A program made the translations under genes and the position numbers. Shown here piece by piece: positions 20,451 to 26,379 of a stretch of 32,475 nt of DNA. The notes beneath the pieces were generated by a model. The model did no database searches, had not been told where the DNA came from, and saw nothing but the letters and a program-made list of their open reading frames with translations. Position 1 is the first letter of the stretch, and every line of letters begins with the position of its first letter. Source of the DNA: Geminocystis sp. NIES-3709 (GTDB taxonomy: Bacteria > Cyanobacteriota > Cyanobacteriia > Cyanobacteriales > Cyanobacteriaceae); contig NZ_AP014826.1 in assembly GCF_001548115.1 (NCBI RefSeq), forward strand, positions 1-32,475, given 5' to 3'.

Positions 20451-20479
20451 CACGACACACAGTACATTGACAACTAAAT
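20451..20479 (+). repeat. Inverted leader repeat, right copy
   Basis: Exact complement of 20152-20180, placed directly before the ATG at 20483. The two copies make the untranslated leaders of the divergent operons identical up to the start codon region (ATATG in one, ATATTATG in the other). Confidence 0.75.
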
Positions 20480-20482
20480 ATT

Positions 20483-20749
20483 ATGATTACTGACAACGGC
20501 AACGATTTTTATTTCTTGACCTTACAGTTAGAAGGTATTATGCCTTTGAAACTACAAAAACGCATTAAAGCTAATATCTTTGATTTGCGGATTGTTCCTA
20601 ACGAGGCTATGGTATGGCAACTAAAACACGCTGTTAGTGGCGAGGTCTTTTTACCTGATATGGCAATCACTAATGGAGCTAATGCTTGGTCGGAGGCTTG
20701 TGAATGCTTAAGAGACCTTCACAGCTACGTTTTAGAAAATACCAAATAA
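20483..20749 (+). CDS. Hypothetical protein, 88 aa, first gene of the plus early block
   Basis: Soluble protein beginning MITDNGNDFYFLTLQLEGIM, with a central strand region (KANIFDLRIVPNEAMVWQLK) and a C-terminal helix (GANAWSEACECLRDLHSYVL). It shows no recognised domain. It shares its untranslated leader with the divergent gene at 20151. It was probably among the first genes expressed, judging from two tandem promoters. Confidence 0.55.
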   Translation: MITDNGNDFYFLTLQLEGIMPLKLQKRIKANIFDLRIVPNEAMVWQLKHAVSGEVFLPDMAITNGANAWSEACECLRDLHSYVLENTK

Positions 20750-20763
20750 ACACTCAGAATAAA

Positions 20764-20782
20764 GGGTAGGCAAGACCTGCCC
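20764..20782 (+). promoter_or_regulatory. Start-proximal stem-loop before the gene at 20791
   Basis: GGGTAGG (20764-20770), loop CAAGA, CCTGCCC (20776-20782), one G-T pair. It is followed by ATAACACT and the ATG at 20791. The same layout, with different stem sequences, stands before the genes at 19348 (GGGAGG/CCTCCC, 19357-19373), 19829 (GCTAGGG/CCCTAGC, 19838-19857), 17772 (GCCCC/GGGGC, 17780-17794) and 21026 (GCCTATCC/GGGTAGGC, 20978-20997). Confidence 0.6.
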
Positions 20783-20790
20783 ATAACACT

Positions 20791-20970
20791 ATGTGCATAC
20801 ATGATGAGATTGGATGGGACGCAAATAATAACGTAGTATGCTGTTTATGCGGTGAGGTACTACGAGAGGATAATGACGACTATATAGACGACTATATAGA
20901 CGACTATATAGACGACTATGAATACGACTATGACATGGCTTGGGACGCTTGGCATGGTCTACATCAATAA
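20791..20970 (+). CDS. Small acidic repeat protein, 59 aa (DDYI repeats)
   Basis: A 59-aa frame starting MCIHDEIGWDANNNVVCCLC, with a C-x-x-C-like cluster (CCLCGEVL), then tandem DDYI units (DDYIDDYIDDYIDDYEYDYD), then an aromatic end (MAWDAWHGLHQ). The repeats arise from a 12-bp DNA unit (TATATAGACGAC) present three times exactly at 20881-20916, with degenerate copies on both sides. The net charge is strongly negative, compatible with a DNA or RNA mimic. The stem-loop plus ACACT-ATG leader shared with other genes here supports translation. A minus-strand frame over the same bases is a by-product. Confidence 0.6.
   Translation: MCIHDEIGWDANNNVVCCLCGEVLREDNDDYIDDYIDDYIDDYEYDYDMAWDAWHGLHQ
20881..20916. 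repeat. 12-bp tandem repeat, three perfect copies
   Basis: TATATAGACGAC three times in tandem. Partial or diverged units extend it to about 20875-20934. It encodes the DDYI repeats and, as a multiple of three, can expand or contract without a frameshift. Confidence 0.8.
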
Positions 20971-21025
20971 AAATTAAGCCTATCCTATGGGGTAGGCATA
21001 TCATAACACTAGGGAAAATAAAATT

Positions 21026-21211
21026 ATGGAACTAAGAGAGATTACAGTCAAAAAAAACGGTAATATTTATGAGGTAGCAATACATTATGATATTGTTACT
21101 AAATACAGAGTATGCACTCATGAAGAAGTTTGCGAATTGATTGATGGTAACAAGCATAAGACGACATTTGTAAATCATGTCTCAGCGTCTGATTTTACGA
21201 TAGAAAGATAA
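21026..21211 (+). CDS. Hypothetical protein, 61 aa
   Basis: Beta-rich protein (MELREITVKKNGNIYEVAIH, then KTTFVNHVSASDFTIER) with a short helix (THEEVCELIDG). A stem-loop at 20978-20997, then ATAACACT and AGGGAAAATAAAATT, precede the ATG, so this gene has both the hairpin and a recognisable ribosome binding site. No family recognised. Confidence 0.5.
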   Translation: MELREITVKKNGNIYEVAIHYDIVTKYRVCTHEEVCELIDGNKHKTTFVNHVSASDFTIER

Positions 21212-21227
21212 ACCTAATTGGTTGCAT

Positions 21228-21267
21228 AATAACCCTATACGGCTTAATTAAGCGGTATAGGGTTATT
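21228..21267. terminator. 40-base palindrome, possible bidirectional terminator
   Basis: AATAACCCTATAC (21228-21240) and its exact complement (21255-21267) flank GCTTAATTAAGC (21242-21253), itself a perfect palindrome. It follows the stop at 21211 and precedes the gene at 21310. There is no T tract on the plus strand. A protein-binding site or recombination site is an alternative. Confidence 0.5.
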
Positions 21268-21309
21268 ACTATGGAATGTTATAATAGGCAAAACAATTAA
21301 AATAAGCCT

Positions 21310-21768
21310 ATGTTAGATGATTTAAACAACTTGCCTATAGTTAATTCTGTTCCCGATCCCATCTATCGTGATATGAATTATATACTATTGCCTAATAATA
21401 CAGTATTAGATGAAGACAACAATTATAAGAGTATAGTTGCGATACAAAATACTATAGATAGCTTATATTTACTAAAGTCTTATAAAATAGTCCATTGGAG
21501 TAAAATAGAAGGCATAATGCGATCGACACCAAGATTTTATGCTATTGGCAATTATACTGAGATGGAAGTCAATGATTTAATTATTTTGAGCGATTGTTGG
21601 AGTATGGATTTTAATAATTGGGCGATGGTAGAAATTGGTGATTTATTATGGTTCAGAGACGGTGTGTTTATGTATGTAGATGAAATAATGAAGTTGCTAG
21701 GAGTAGTCTATAATGTATGTAATACAAAGCTGGAGAAAACGATGACACATATTATAATGGGAGTCTAA
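21310..21768 (+). CDS. Hypothetical protein, 152 aa
   Basis: Mixed alpha/beta soluble protein: MLDDLNNLPIVNSVPDPIYR, then YILLPNNTVLDEDNNYKSIV, then acidic and hydrophobic segments (MEVNDLIILSDCWSMDFNNW). The C-terminus has a possible helix (VDEIMKLLGVVYNV). I see no known motif. It precedes the Rad52-type gene but has separate upstream sequence. Confidence 0.5.
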   Translation: MLDDLNNLPIVNSVPDPIYRDMNYILLPNNTVLDEDNNYKSIVAIQNTIDSLYLLKSYKIVHWSKIEGIMRSTPRFYAIGNYTEMEVNDLIILSDCWSMDFNNWAMVEIGDLLWFRDGVFMYVDEIMKLLGVVYNVCNTKLEKTMTHIIMGV

Positions 21769-21790
21769 AATATAGAACAAATAATAGTTA

Positions 21791-21814
21791 TTAATTGTGT
21801 CAAGATGCTATAAT
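21791..21814 (+). promoter_or_regulatory. Promoter/operator of the Rad52-type gene
   Basis: TTAATTGTGTCAAG (21791-21804) directly precedes TATAAT (21809-21814). Here the TTGACACAATTA element is reversed and lies in the spacer, where a bound protein would block polymerase. The box is a poor -35 in this orientation, which supports an operator role for the element. Confidence 0.55.
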
Positions 21815-21841
21815 AGAATAGTAAAACACAAGGTAAATGTT

Positions 21842-22369
21842 ATGTTGATTGCAGAAATATTATTGAAGTTAAAGCAACCTATACCATCATCTATATTACG
21901 AAAAAAAGACTCTTTTATTAAGGGAAAAAAAGGAAAGCCAATTACTTATATTAGTTGGTTTGATACTTGCAACTTGTTAGATGAGAGAGCAGGATTATGG
22001 TCGTGGCATATTGACAATGTGATTCATACTGAGACAAGATTGATAGTGTATGGCACACTGACTATTATTGCAGAAGATAAAGAGCTTAGTATGTCGGCAA
22101 CAGGTACAGAGGAGCTTAATTGTTCTACCTATGGTGACCCCAGTAGTAATGCAGAGGCGATGGCATTTAAGAGAGCCTGTGCTAAGTTCGGACTTGCACG
22201 ATACCTCTACGATAAAGAATTGAGAGACACCTATACAGAACAATCTACCCTAGAAAAACCGACTAATGTTGTACCTATGACTACAGTAAATAAAACTGTA
22301 CCAGAGTCATGGACACGAGATTGCGGTATATCACTGCAAGAATGGAAAATGGCAAAAGGTTTAAGATAG
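21842..22369 (+). CDS. Rad52/Rad22-type single-strand annealing protein
   Basis: 175 aa. The segments ITYISWFDTCNLLDERAGLW, SATGTEELN and GDPSSNAEAMAFKRACAKFG followed by LARYLYDKE are the core of the phage Rad52/22 annealing family, which pairs complementary single strands in recombination and replication. The frame is open from 21797, but the TATAAT at 21809-21814 lies inside that extension. The ATG at 21842 follows an ACACAAGGTAAAT leader, so 21842 is the start. It works beside the SSB, Gp157-like and exonuclease genes of the same element. Confidence 0.85.
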   Translation: MLIAEILLKLKQPIPSSILRKKDSFIKGKKGKPITYISWFDTCNLLDERAGLWSWHIDNVIHTETRLIVYGTLTIIAEDKELSMSATGTEELNCSTYGDPSSNAEAMAFKRACAKFGLARYLYDKELRDTYTEQSTLEKPTNVVPMTTVNKTVPESWTRDCGISLQEWKMAKGLR

Positions 22370-22372
22370 TAC

Positions 22373-22401
22373 TTGACACAATCAAGGATTAATGATATTA
22401 T
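22373..22401 (+). promoter_or_regulatory. Promoter TTGACA-17-TATTAT of the Gp157-like gene
   Basis: TTGACA at 22373-22378, 17 bp starting CAATCAAGG, TATTAT at 22396-22401. The ACACAAGGTAAAT leader at 22436-22448 follows, one base before the ATG at 22450. Confidence 0.75.
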
Positions 22402-22449
22402 AGGAATAAGTAATAAGTAAAGTAAAAAAACACTAACACAAGGTAAATT

Positions 22450-22968
22450 ATGACACTAAAAGAACTGATAGAGCAATTAGAGCAGTTTGTGGATGACTCC
22501 ATTGCAAATGATGGCGATATGGACATTACTGCATTGGAAAGTATGATGACTCAGAAGGCAGACAAAATTGATGCTTACGGTTATGCCCATGAAAGACTAT
22601 CGGCAGAAATTGCAGGAGCTAAGGCACAGTTGGAGTTTATCAAGGAAAAATACGAGACTCGGTTAAGACAATTGGAGTCATCAAAATTAAGGTTGGAGCA
22701 ACGGTTACTTGGTTACTATCAACAAGAACTATTGGGAGAAAAGGAAAAGGGTAGCACTTATAAACTACAGTTCAGAAATTATCCCATTGTCAGAGTTAAT
22801 GTTCCCGTAGAAGACCTCCCAGATGAGTTTAAGACGGTTAAAACAGAGGTAAAAGCGAAGCTGTCAGAACTCAAAAAGGCTATTAAGGAAGATGTCGGCG
22901 GACGCACAGTCATCGGATTTATGGCAGAGCTAGAAGATAATTACAAGGCTCACTTTAAACTTAATTAA
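22450..22968 (+). CDS. Siphovirus Gp157 family protein
   Basis: 172 aa: a long N-terminal coiled coil (about 1-95; DKIDAYGYAHERLSAEIAGA, LESSKLRLEQRLLGYYQ) followed by the Gp157 beta part (TYKLQFRNYPIVRVNVPVED, LPDEFKTVKTEVKAKLSELK, KKAIKEDVGGRTVIGF). The family is common beside SSB and annealing genes in phages and is thought to help recombination or protect the phage from host nucleases; its mechanism is not firmly known. Confidence 0.85.
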   Translation: MTLKELIEQLEQFVDDSIANDGDMDITALESMMTQKADKIDAYGYAHERLSAEIAGAKAQLEFIKEKYETRLRQLESSKLRLEQRLLGYYQQELLGEKEKGSTYKLQFRNYPIVRVNVPVEDLPDEFKTVKTEVKAKLSELKKAIKEDVGGRTVIGFMAELEDNYKAHFKLN

Positions 22969-22973
22969 GTTAC

Positions 22974-23001
22974 TTGACACAATTAGGAATTAGGATAAAT
23001 A
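22974..23001 (+). promoter_or_regulatory. Promoter TTGACACAATTA type for 23032
   Basis: TTGACA at 22974-22979 with TAAATA 16 bp downstream (22996-23001). ACTTGACACAATTAGGAATT is identical to the start of the ssb promoter on the other strand. Confidence 0.6.
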
Positions 23002-23031
23002 ATCATAGTATAAAATTCATAGGAGTAAATA

Positions 23032-23232
23032 ATGTTTAAGACTTACAAATTAGTCTCTGAGAGAACTGTAACAGTCAACCTAGACCAAGTTGTGGCAGTT
23101 AAATGGCAGGAAGATAATATAGCTATTCTTGTCACAGTTGACGGTGAAACAATCACTATTAAAGAATCTGACAGGCTAGAGGAACACCTCCGCACCATCA
23201 ATAGCAAACGTGGTTATGGTGTAATGCTATAG
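23032..23232 (+). CDS. Hypothetical beta protein, 66 aa
   Basis: Begins MFKTYKLVSERTVTVNLDQV with strands VVAVKWQEDNIAILVTVDGE and TITIKES, then a helix. The order of strands resembles FlbD-like small proteins (weak). A similar layout is seen in the protein at 17802. It has its own TTGACACAATTA promoter and an AGGAG site upstream of the ATG. Confidence 0.55.
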   Translation: MFKTYKLVSERTVTVNLDQVVAVKWQEDNIAILVTVDGETITIKESDRLEEHLRTINSKRGYGVML

Positions 23233-23281
23233 GCTAACAAGAAGACTAGGAAAGACAACGATCTATACAGGAGAAAATAAG

Positions 23282-23455
23282 GTGACTCAATATTACAATT
23301 TGATAATAGACCATATGGGATTATCTAAGACGACAGATGGACGGCTTAGTAGCTATGGCTTAACTAAAGAAGACCTATTAAAGCAATTAAGTGTAAAACT
23401 AGATAAGCACAATAAACTTTACATTATCGAGAATATTACCATTGAGGTTGTGTAA
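23282..23455 (+). CDS. Hypothetical protein, 57 aa, GTG start
   Basis: GTG at 23282 follows AGGAG by eight bases. The sequence starts MTQYYNLIIDHMGLSKTTDG and ends HNKLYIIENITIEVV. The TAA is followed at once by the ATG of the exonuclease gene. Perfect fit between neighbours and a good ribosome binding site support it. No family recognised. Confidence 0.62.
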   Translation: MTQYYNLIIDHMGLSKTTDGRLSSYGLTKEDLLKQLSVKLDKHNKLYIIENITIEVV

Positions 23456-24100
23456 ATGCAGAAATTATTAATGTATGACTGCGAGATTATTAAGTTGATA
23501 CCGACATGGAATAGTGTGTCAGCACCCTATCAATACTGTACCAGTGCAAAGGATTATGAGGGCATGGGTATATCGGTAGTGGGAACATGGCGTAATTACG
23601 ACATCATTGGCTACCATAAAGGCAGGGGGATAGCTTTACCATTACCGCTAGGCAAGTACGAAGCCTTTGTTAATAATGTTGAATTAATCGGGGTTAGCTT
23701 ATCCTACTTACCACAGTTTGAGTACCTGCAAGAGCTACTATGGGAGGCTGACCTGATAGTCGGCTTTAATACGAGTAAATTTGATGACCATCTGATGACT
23801 GCCAACGGCTTTGAGGTGATGACTGATTATGACCTATACTGGTCGGTTAAGGTAGCTGTAGGAGAACCATCCTCTTACGTTAAAGGTATTACAACTAAAG
23901 GACATGATTTAGCCTCTTTTGCAAAAGCTAACGGCATGGCAAAGACTGGTACAGGAGCATTAGCACCTATCCTATGGCAAACAGGATACCGACAACAGGT
24001 CATTGATTATTGCTTAAATGATGTTAAACTGCTAAATAAATTATACTGGAAGAAGCAAAACGGATTATTACGAGACCCCAAGACTTTAAAACTAATATAA
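23456..24100 (+). CDS. DnaQ-like 3'-5' exonuclease
   Basis: 214 aa with the three exonuclease motifs of the DEDDy group: YDCE (D8, E10), ADLIVGFNTSKFDDHLM (D110) and IDYCLNDVKLL (Y185, D189). All four acidic metal ligands and the tyrosine are present, so the enzyme should be active. It probably trims DNA in replication or recombination alongside the annealing protein. No polymerase domain is attached, so it is a stand-alone nuclease. Confidence 0.82.
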   Translation: MQKLLMYDCEIIKLIPTWNSVSAPYQYCTSAKDYEGMGISVVGTWRNYDIIGYHKGRGIALPLPLGKYEAFVNNVELIGVSLSYLPQFEYLQELLWEADLIVGFNTSKFDDHLMTANGFEVMTDYDLYWSVKVAVGEPSSYVKGITTKGHDLASFAKANGMAKTGTGALAPILWQTGYRQQVIDYCLNDVKLLNKLYWKKQNGLLRDPKTLKLI

Positions 24101-24107
24101 CTATAAC

Positions 24108-24136
24108 TGTGTCAACTAGCATTATTAGTTGACACA
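24108..24136. promoter_or_regulatory. Inverted repeat TGTGTCAACTA, hairpin or operator
   Basis: TGTGTCAACTA (24108-24118), loop GCATTAT, TAGTTGACACA (24126-24136), perfect 11-bp arms. It lies between the exonuclease gene and the gene at 24159. The arms contain the TTGACACA half-site of the early-region element facing outward, as at 15621-15668, but no -10 follows, so it looks like an operator or RNA hairpin rather than a promoter. Confidence 0.55.
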
Positions 24137-24158
24137 TCATAACACAACAGGAGAAATT

Positions 24159-24683
24159 ATGCCTTATATATTGACAAATCATAATCTTAAAGAAAAACAT
24201 TACCACTGTAAGCGACAACATAGTAAACATCCTAAAGATAAAGGTTGTAAGTATGTTTTTATCGATCGGCAAAACGGCAGGTTTCATATTGAGTCGAGTT
24301 ATAGAGATATATTTACCATGCCTTTGCCAATGATGATGTGGTGGTTTGTAAATTATAATGAAAGGGATAGAATGCCCTACAACAGACAGGTAGAGGAAAC
24401 CTTGCATGATATGCCAGAAGCCTATAATGCAGTAGTCAGAATTAAATTAGAACCATATCAACCAACTAAAGCTGACAAACTACTACAACAGGTTAATTTA
24501 CAGAGGTCTGTAATAAAACATACTGCTTTTGGAGTAGTGGATAAGCCTTCTGTTGTGTCAGCCGTGATGCCTTTGGGACATCAACGCTCTAGCCTAGAAA
24601 TAACCGATTGGCTACAGTATCTTGCTCTTCCTAACGGTAACACTTTGTACTTACTACATCAACCACAGTTATTGACCATATAG
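24159..24683 (+). CDS. Hypothetical protein, 174 aa
   Basis: The ATG at 24159 follows AGGAG closely; an upstream in-frame ATG at 24129 lies inside the inverted repeat and is less likely. The N-terminus is rich in His, Lys and Cys (KEKHYHCKRQHSKHPKDKGC), a possible metal or nucleic-acid site. The middle contains MPLPMMMWWFVNYNERDRMP. I recognise no family. Between it and the helicase gene, 24748-24776 holds a promoter. Confidence 0.5.
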   Translation: MPYILTNHNLKEKHYHCKRQHSKHPKDKGCKYVFIDRQNGRFHIESSYRDIFTMPLPMMMWWFVNYNERDRMPYNRQVEETLHDMPEAYNAVVRIKLEPYQPTKADKLLQQVNLQRSVIKHTAFGVVDKPSVVSAVMPLGHQRSSLEITDWLQYLALPNGNTLYLLHQPQLLTI

Positions 24684-24747
24684 TATCTTTCTAAGAACAA
24701 TATGTAAAGTAGTATTATTGCAACAGTAAACAACTGCTTGCTTTATT

Positions 24748-24776
24748 GTAGGGTAATATGGTAAAATAAGACTAAA
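24748..24776 (+). promoter_or_regulatory. Promoter, copy of the 13967 promoter
   Basis: GTAGGGTAATATGGTAAAAT followed by AAGACTAAA matches 13967-13995 at 26 of 29 positions. TTGCTT lies 18 bp upstream of TAAAAT. It drives the helicase gene at 24792. Confidence 0.55.
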
Positions 24777-24791
24777 GTAACAGATAAAGTC

Positions 24792-26375
24792 ATGCTTAGA
24801 GATTATCAGCAGAAAGCAATAGACGAAGTCAACAGGGCGATAGGTATAGGATTGACTTCGGTTATGGTACAGTCGCCTACTGGTTCAGGAAAGTCGGTAA
24901 TTATGGCTTTTCTGCTTAAACAGTGGTTAGAGCAAGGTAAACGTATTCTTCTCGTAGCCCATAAAATTGAGTTGATTCAACAGTTATACTCTCATGTCCA
25001 TCGGTGGTTAAATTTCCATAGCAGTATTATGGCTGATTCAAAACGCTATCGCTATGATATGCACTCACAAGTGGTCATAGCTAGTATTCAGTCGTGGTCT
25101 TATCGCTATGCAACTATCCCAGATACCTTACCACAAGCAGATATAGTAATTGTAGATGAGGCACACCATTCTGCTTCTAATAGCTATAGTAACCTATTCT
25201 ATCATTATAAATCAGCTATAAAAATAGGGTTTACGGCAACTCCTCAACGATTAGATAATAAAGGATTGCGTTATCTCGCCAAAGGAGTAGAAGGTTATCA
25301 GTATTTGGTAAAAGGTGTTCCTGTCACTGAATTGATGGAACAAGGTCATCTTAGCACTTATAAACTATTTGGGGCAGGTCGTCTTCTGAATGCTGAGGGC
25401 AAAGTCAAAATAACGGCAGGAGACTACAATAAGAAAGCTCTTGAGGAATTTGTCGCAACGGCTCTTGACCCACAGGAGGTAGTGGATACATGGCTGAGAT
25501 TAGCACCCTATAAAAAAACTGTACTCTATCCCGCTTCTGTTGCTTTGTCACAGCAATATGTAAGATGCTTTCAGCGTAATGGAATCCCCTCAGCACATAT
25601 TGATGCCAAGACATCTGCAAAGGAAAGAGAGGCTATTTTAGAGTCATTCAGGAAAGGGGATATTATGGTTCTAGGTCAGCACTCCATTGTTATTGAAGGA
25701 GTGGACGTGCCTGACATTGAAGCTGTACAATTTATCCGTCCGACCAAATCACTTGTTGTCTGGTTTCAGTCTATCGGCAGAAGTTTACGACCTGCAGAGG
25801 GTAAAGAATACGCTATCATTATTGACCACACAACCACCCATCAACAATTGGCGATGCCTGATTTTCCTGTTAAATGGAGTCTTGACCCTAAAGCCTATAA
25901 AGGTTTTGAACCTCATTTACATTGTAGTCAATGTCACCATACATGGCTACCTAGTCAAGACAGAGAATTACAAGATTTTCAAGTTTTGGTAACTGAAACA
26001 GTGGACAATACTCTATATAAACATGGTATTATTACACCTTGTTATTGTAGAAAGTGTAATAATAATGAGTTGCATCAGTGGACAGTTGAGGTTAATCTAC
26101 TGCCGTCAGAAGGTGATAAACCACCTATTAAAGAGGATAGTGGACTAATAATAGGAGAAGTTGAATTATATGAGCCTAGACAACTAATAATAGAAGAATT
26201 AAAGGAATTATTAACCACAGCAGAAGAAAAAGGATATAAAAAGGCTTGGGTAGGATATAGAGCATTAGAAATACAAGAAATTGATTATCCCGAACTGCTG
26301 TGGTTGGCAAACGAACTGGGATACAAACGCTCTTGGGCTTCCTACCGCTATCAGCAACTAACACAAGGTAATTAG
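24792..26375 (+). CDS. SF2 DEAD/DEAH-box helicase with zinc ribbon
   Basis: 527 aa. Walker A is SPTGSGKS (28-35), Walker B/DEAH is VDEAHH (about 122-127), motif III-like GFTATP lies at about 146-151, and motif VI is QSIGRSLRP (about 326-334). After the two RecA-like domains comes a cysteine region with C-x2-C (HCSQCHHTW, about 377-385) and CYCRKC (about 416-421), a probable zinc ribbon. The last 70 residues are helical and acidic (LIIEELKELLTTAEEKGYKK). It resembles RadD-type phage helicases and may unwind or remodel replication and recombination intermediates. The next gene starts four bases after its stop. Confidence 0.88.
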   Translation: MLRDYQQKAIDEVNRAIGIGLTSVMVQSPTGSGKSVIMAFLLKQWLEQGKRILLVAHKIELIQQLYSHVHRWLNFHSSIMADSKRYRYDMHSQVVIASIQSWSYRYATIPDTLPQADIVIVDEAHHSASNSYSNLFYHYKSAIKIGFTATPQRLDNKGLRYLAKGVEGYQYLVKGVPVTELMEQGHLSTYKLFGAGRLLNAEGKVKITAGDYNKKALEEFVATALDPQEVVDTWLRLAPYKKTVLYPASVALSQQYVRCFQRNGIPSAHIDAKTSAKEREAILESFRKGDIMVLGQHSIVIEGVDVPDIEAVQFIRPTKSLVVWFQSIGRSLRPAEGKEYAIIIDHTTTHQQLAMPDFPVKWSLDPKAYKGFEPHLHCSQCHHTWLPSQDRELQDFQVLVTETVDNTLYKHGIITPCYCRKCNNNELHQWTVEVNLLPSEGDKPPIKEDSGLIIGEVELYEPRQLIIEELKELLTTAEEKGYKKAWVGYRALEIQEIDYPELLWLANELGYKRSWASYRYQQLTQGN

Positions 26376-26379
26376 TACT

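Noticed and set aside
20881-20916. CRISPR-like array
   Set aside because: Repeats are 12 bp, tandem and coding, without spacers. No CRISPR array was seen elsewhere in the window.
20789-21004. Minus-strand frame with RLYSRLYSR repeats
   Set aside because: It is the antisense reading of the 12-bp repeat in the plus gene at 20791, overlaps the 21026 gene leader, and has no ribosome binding site.
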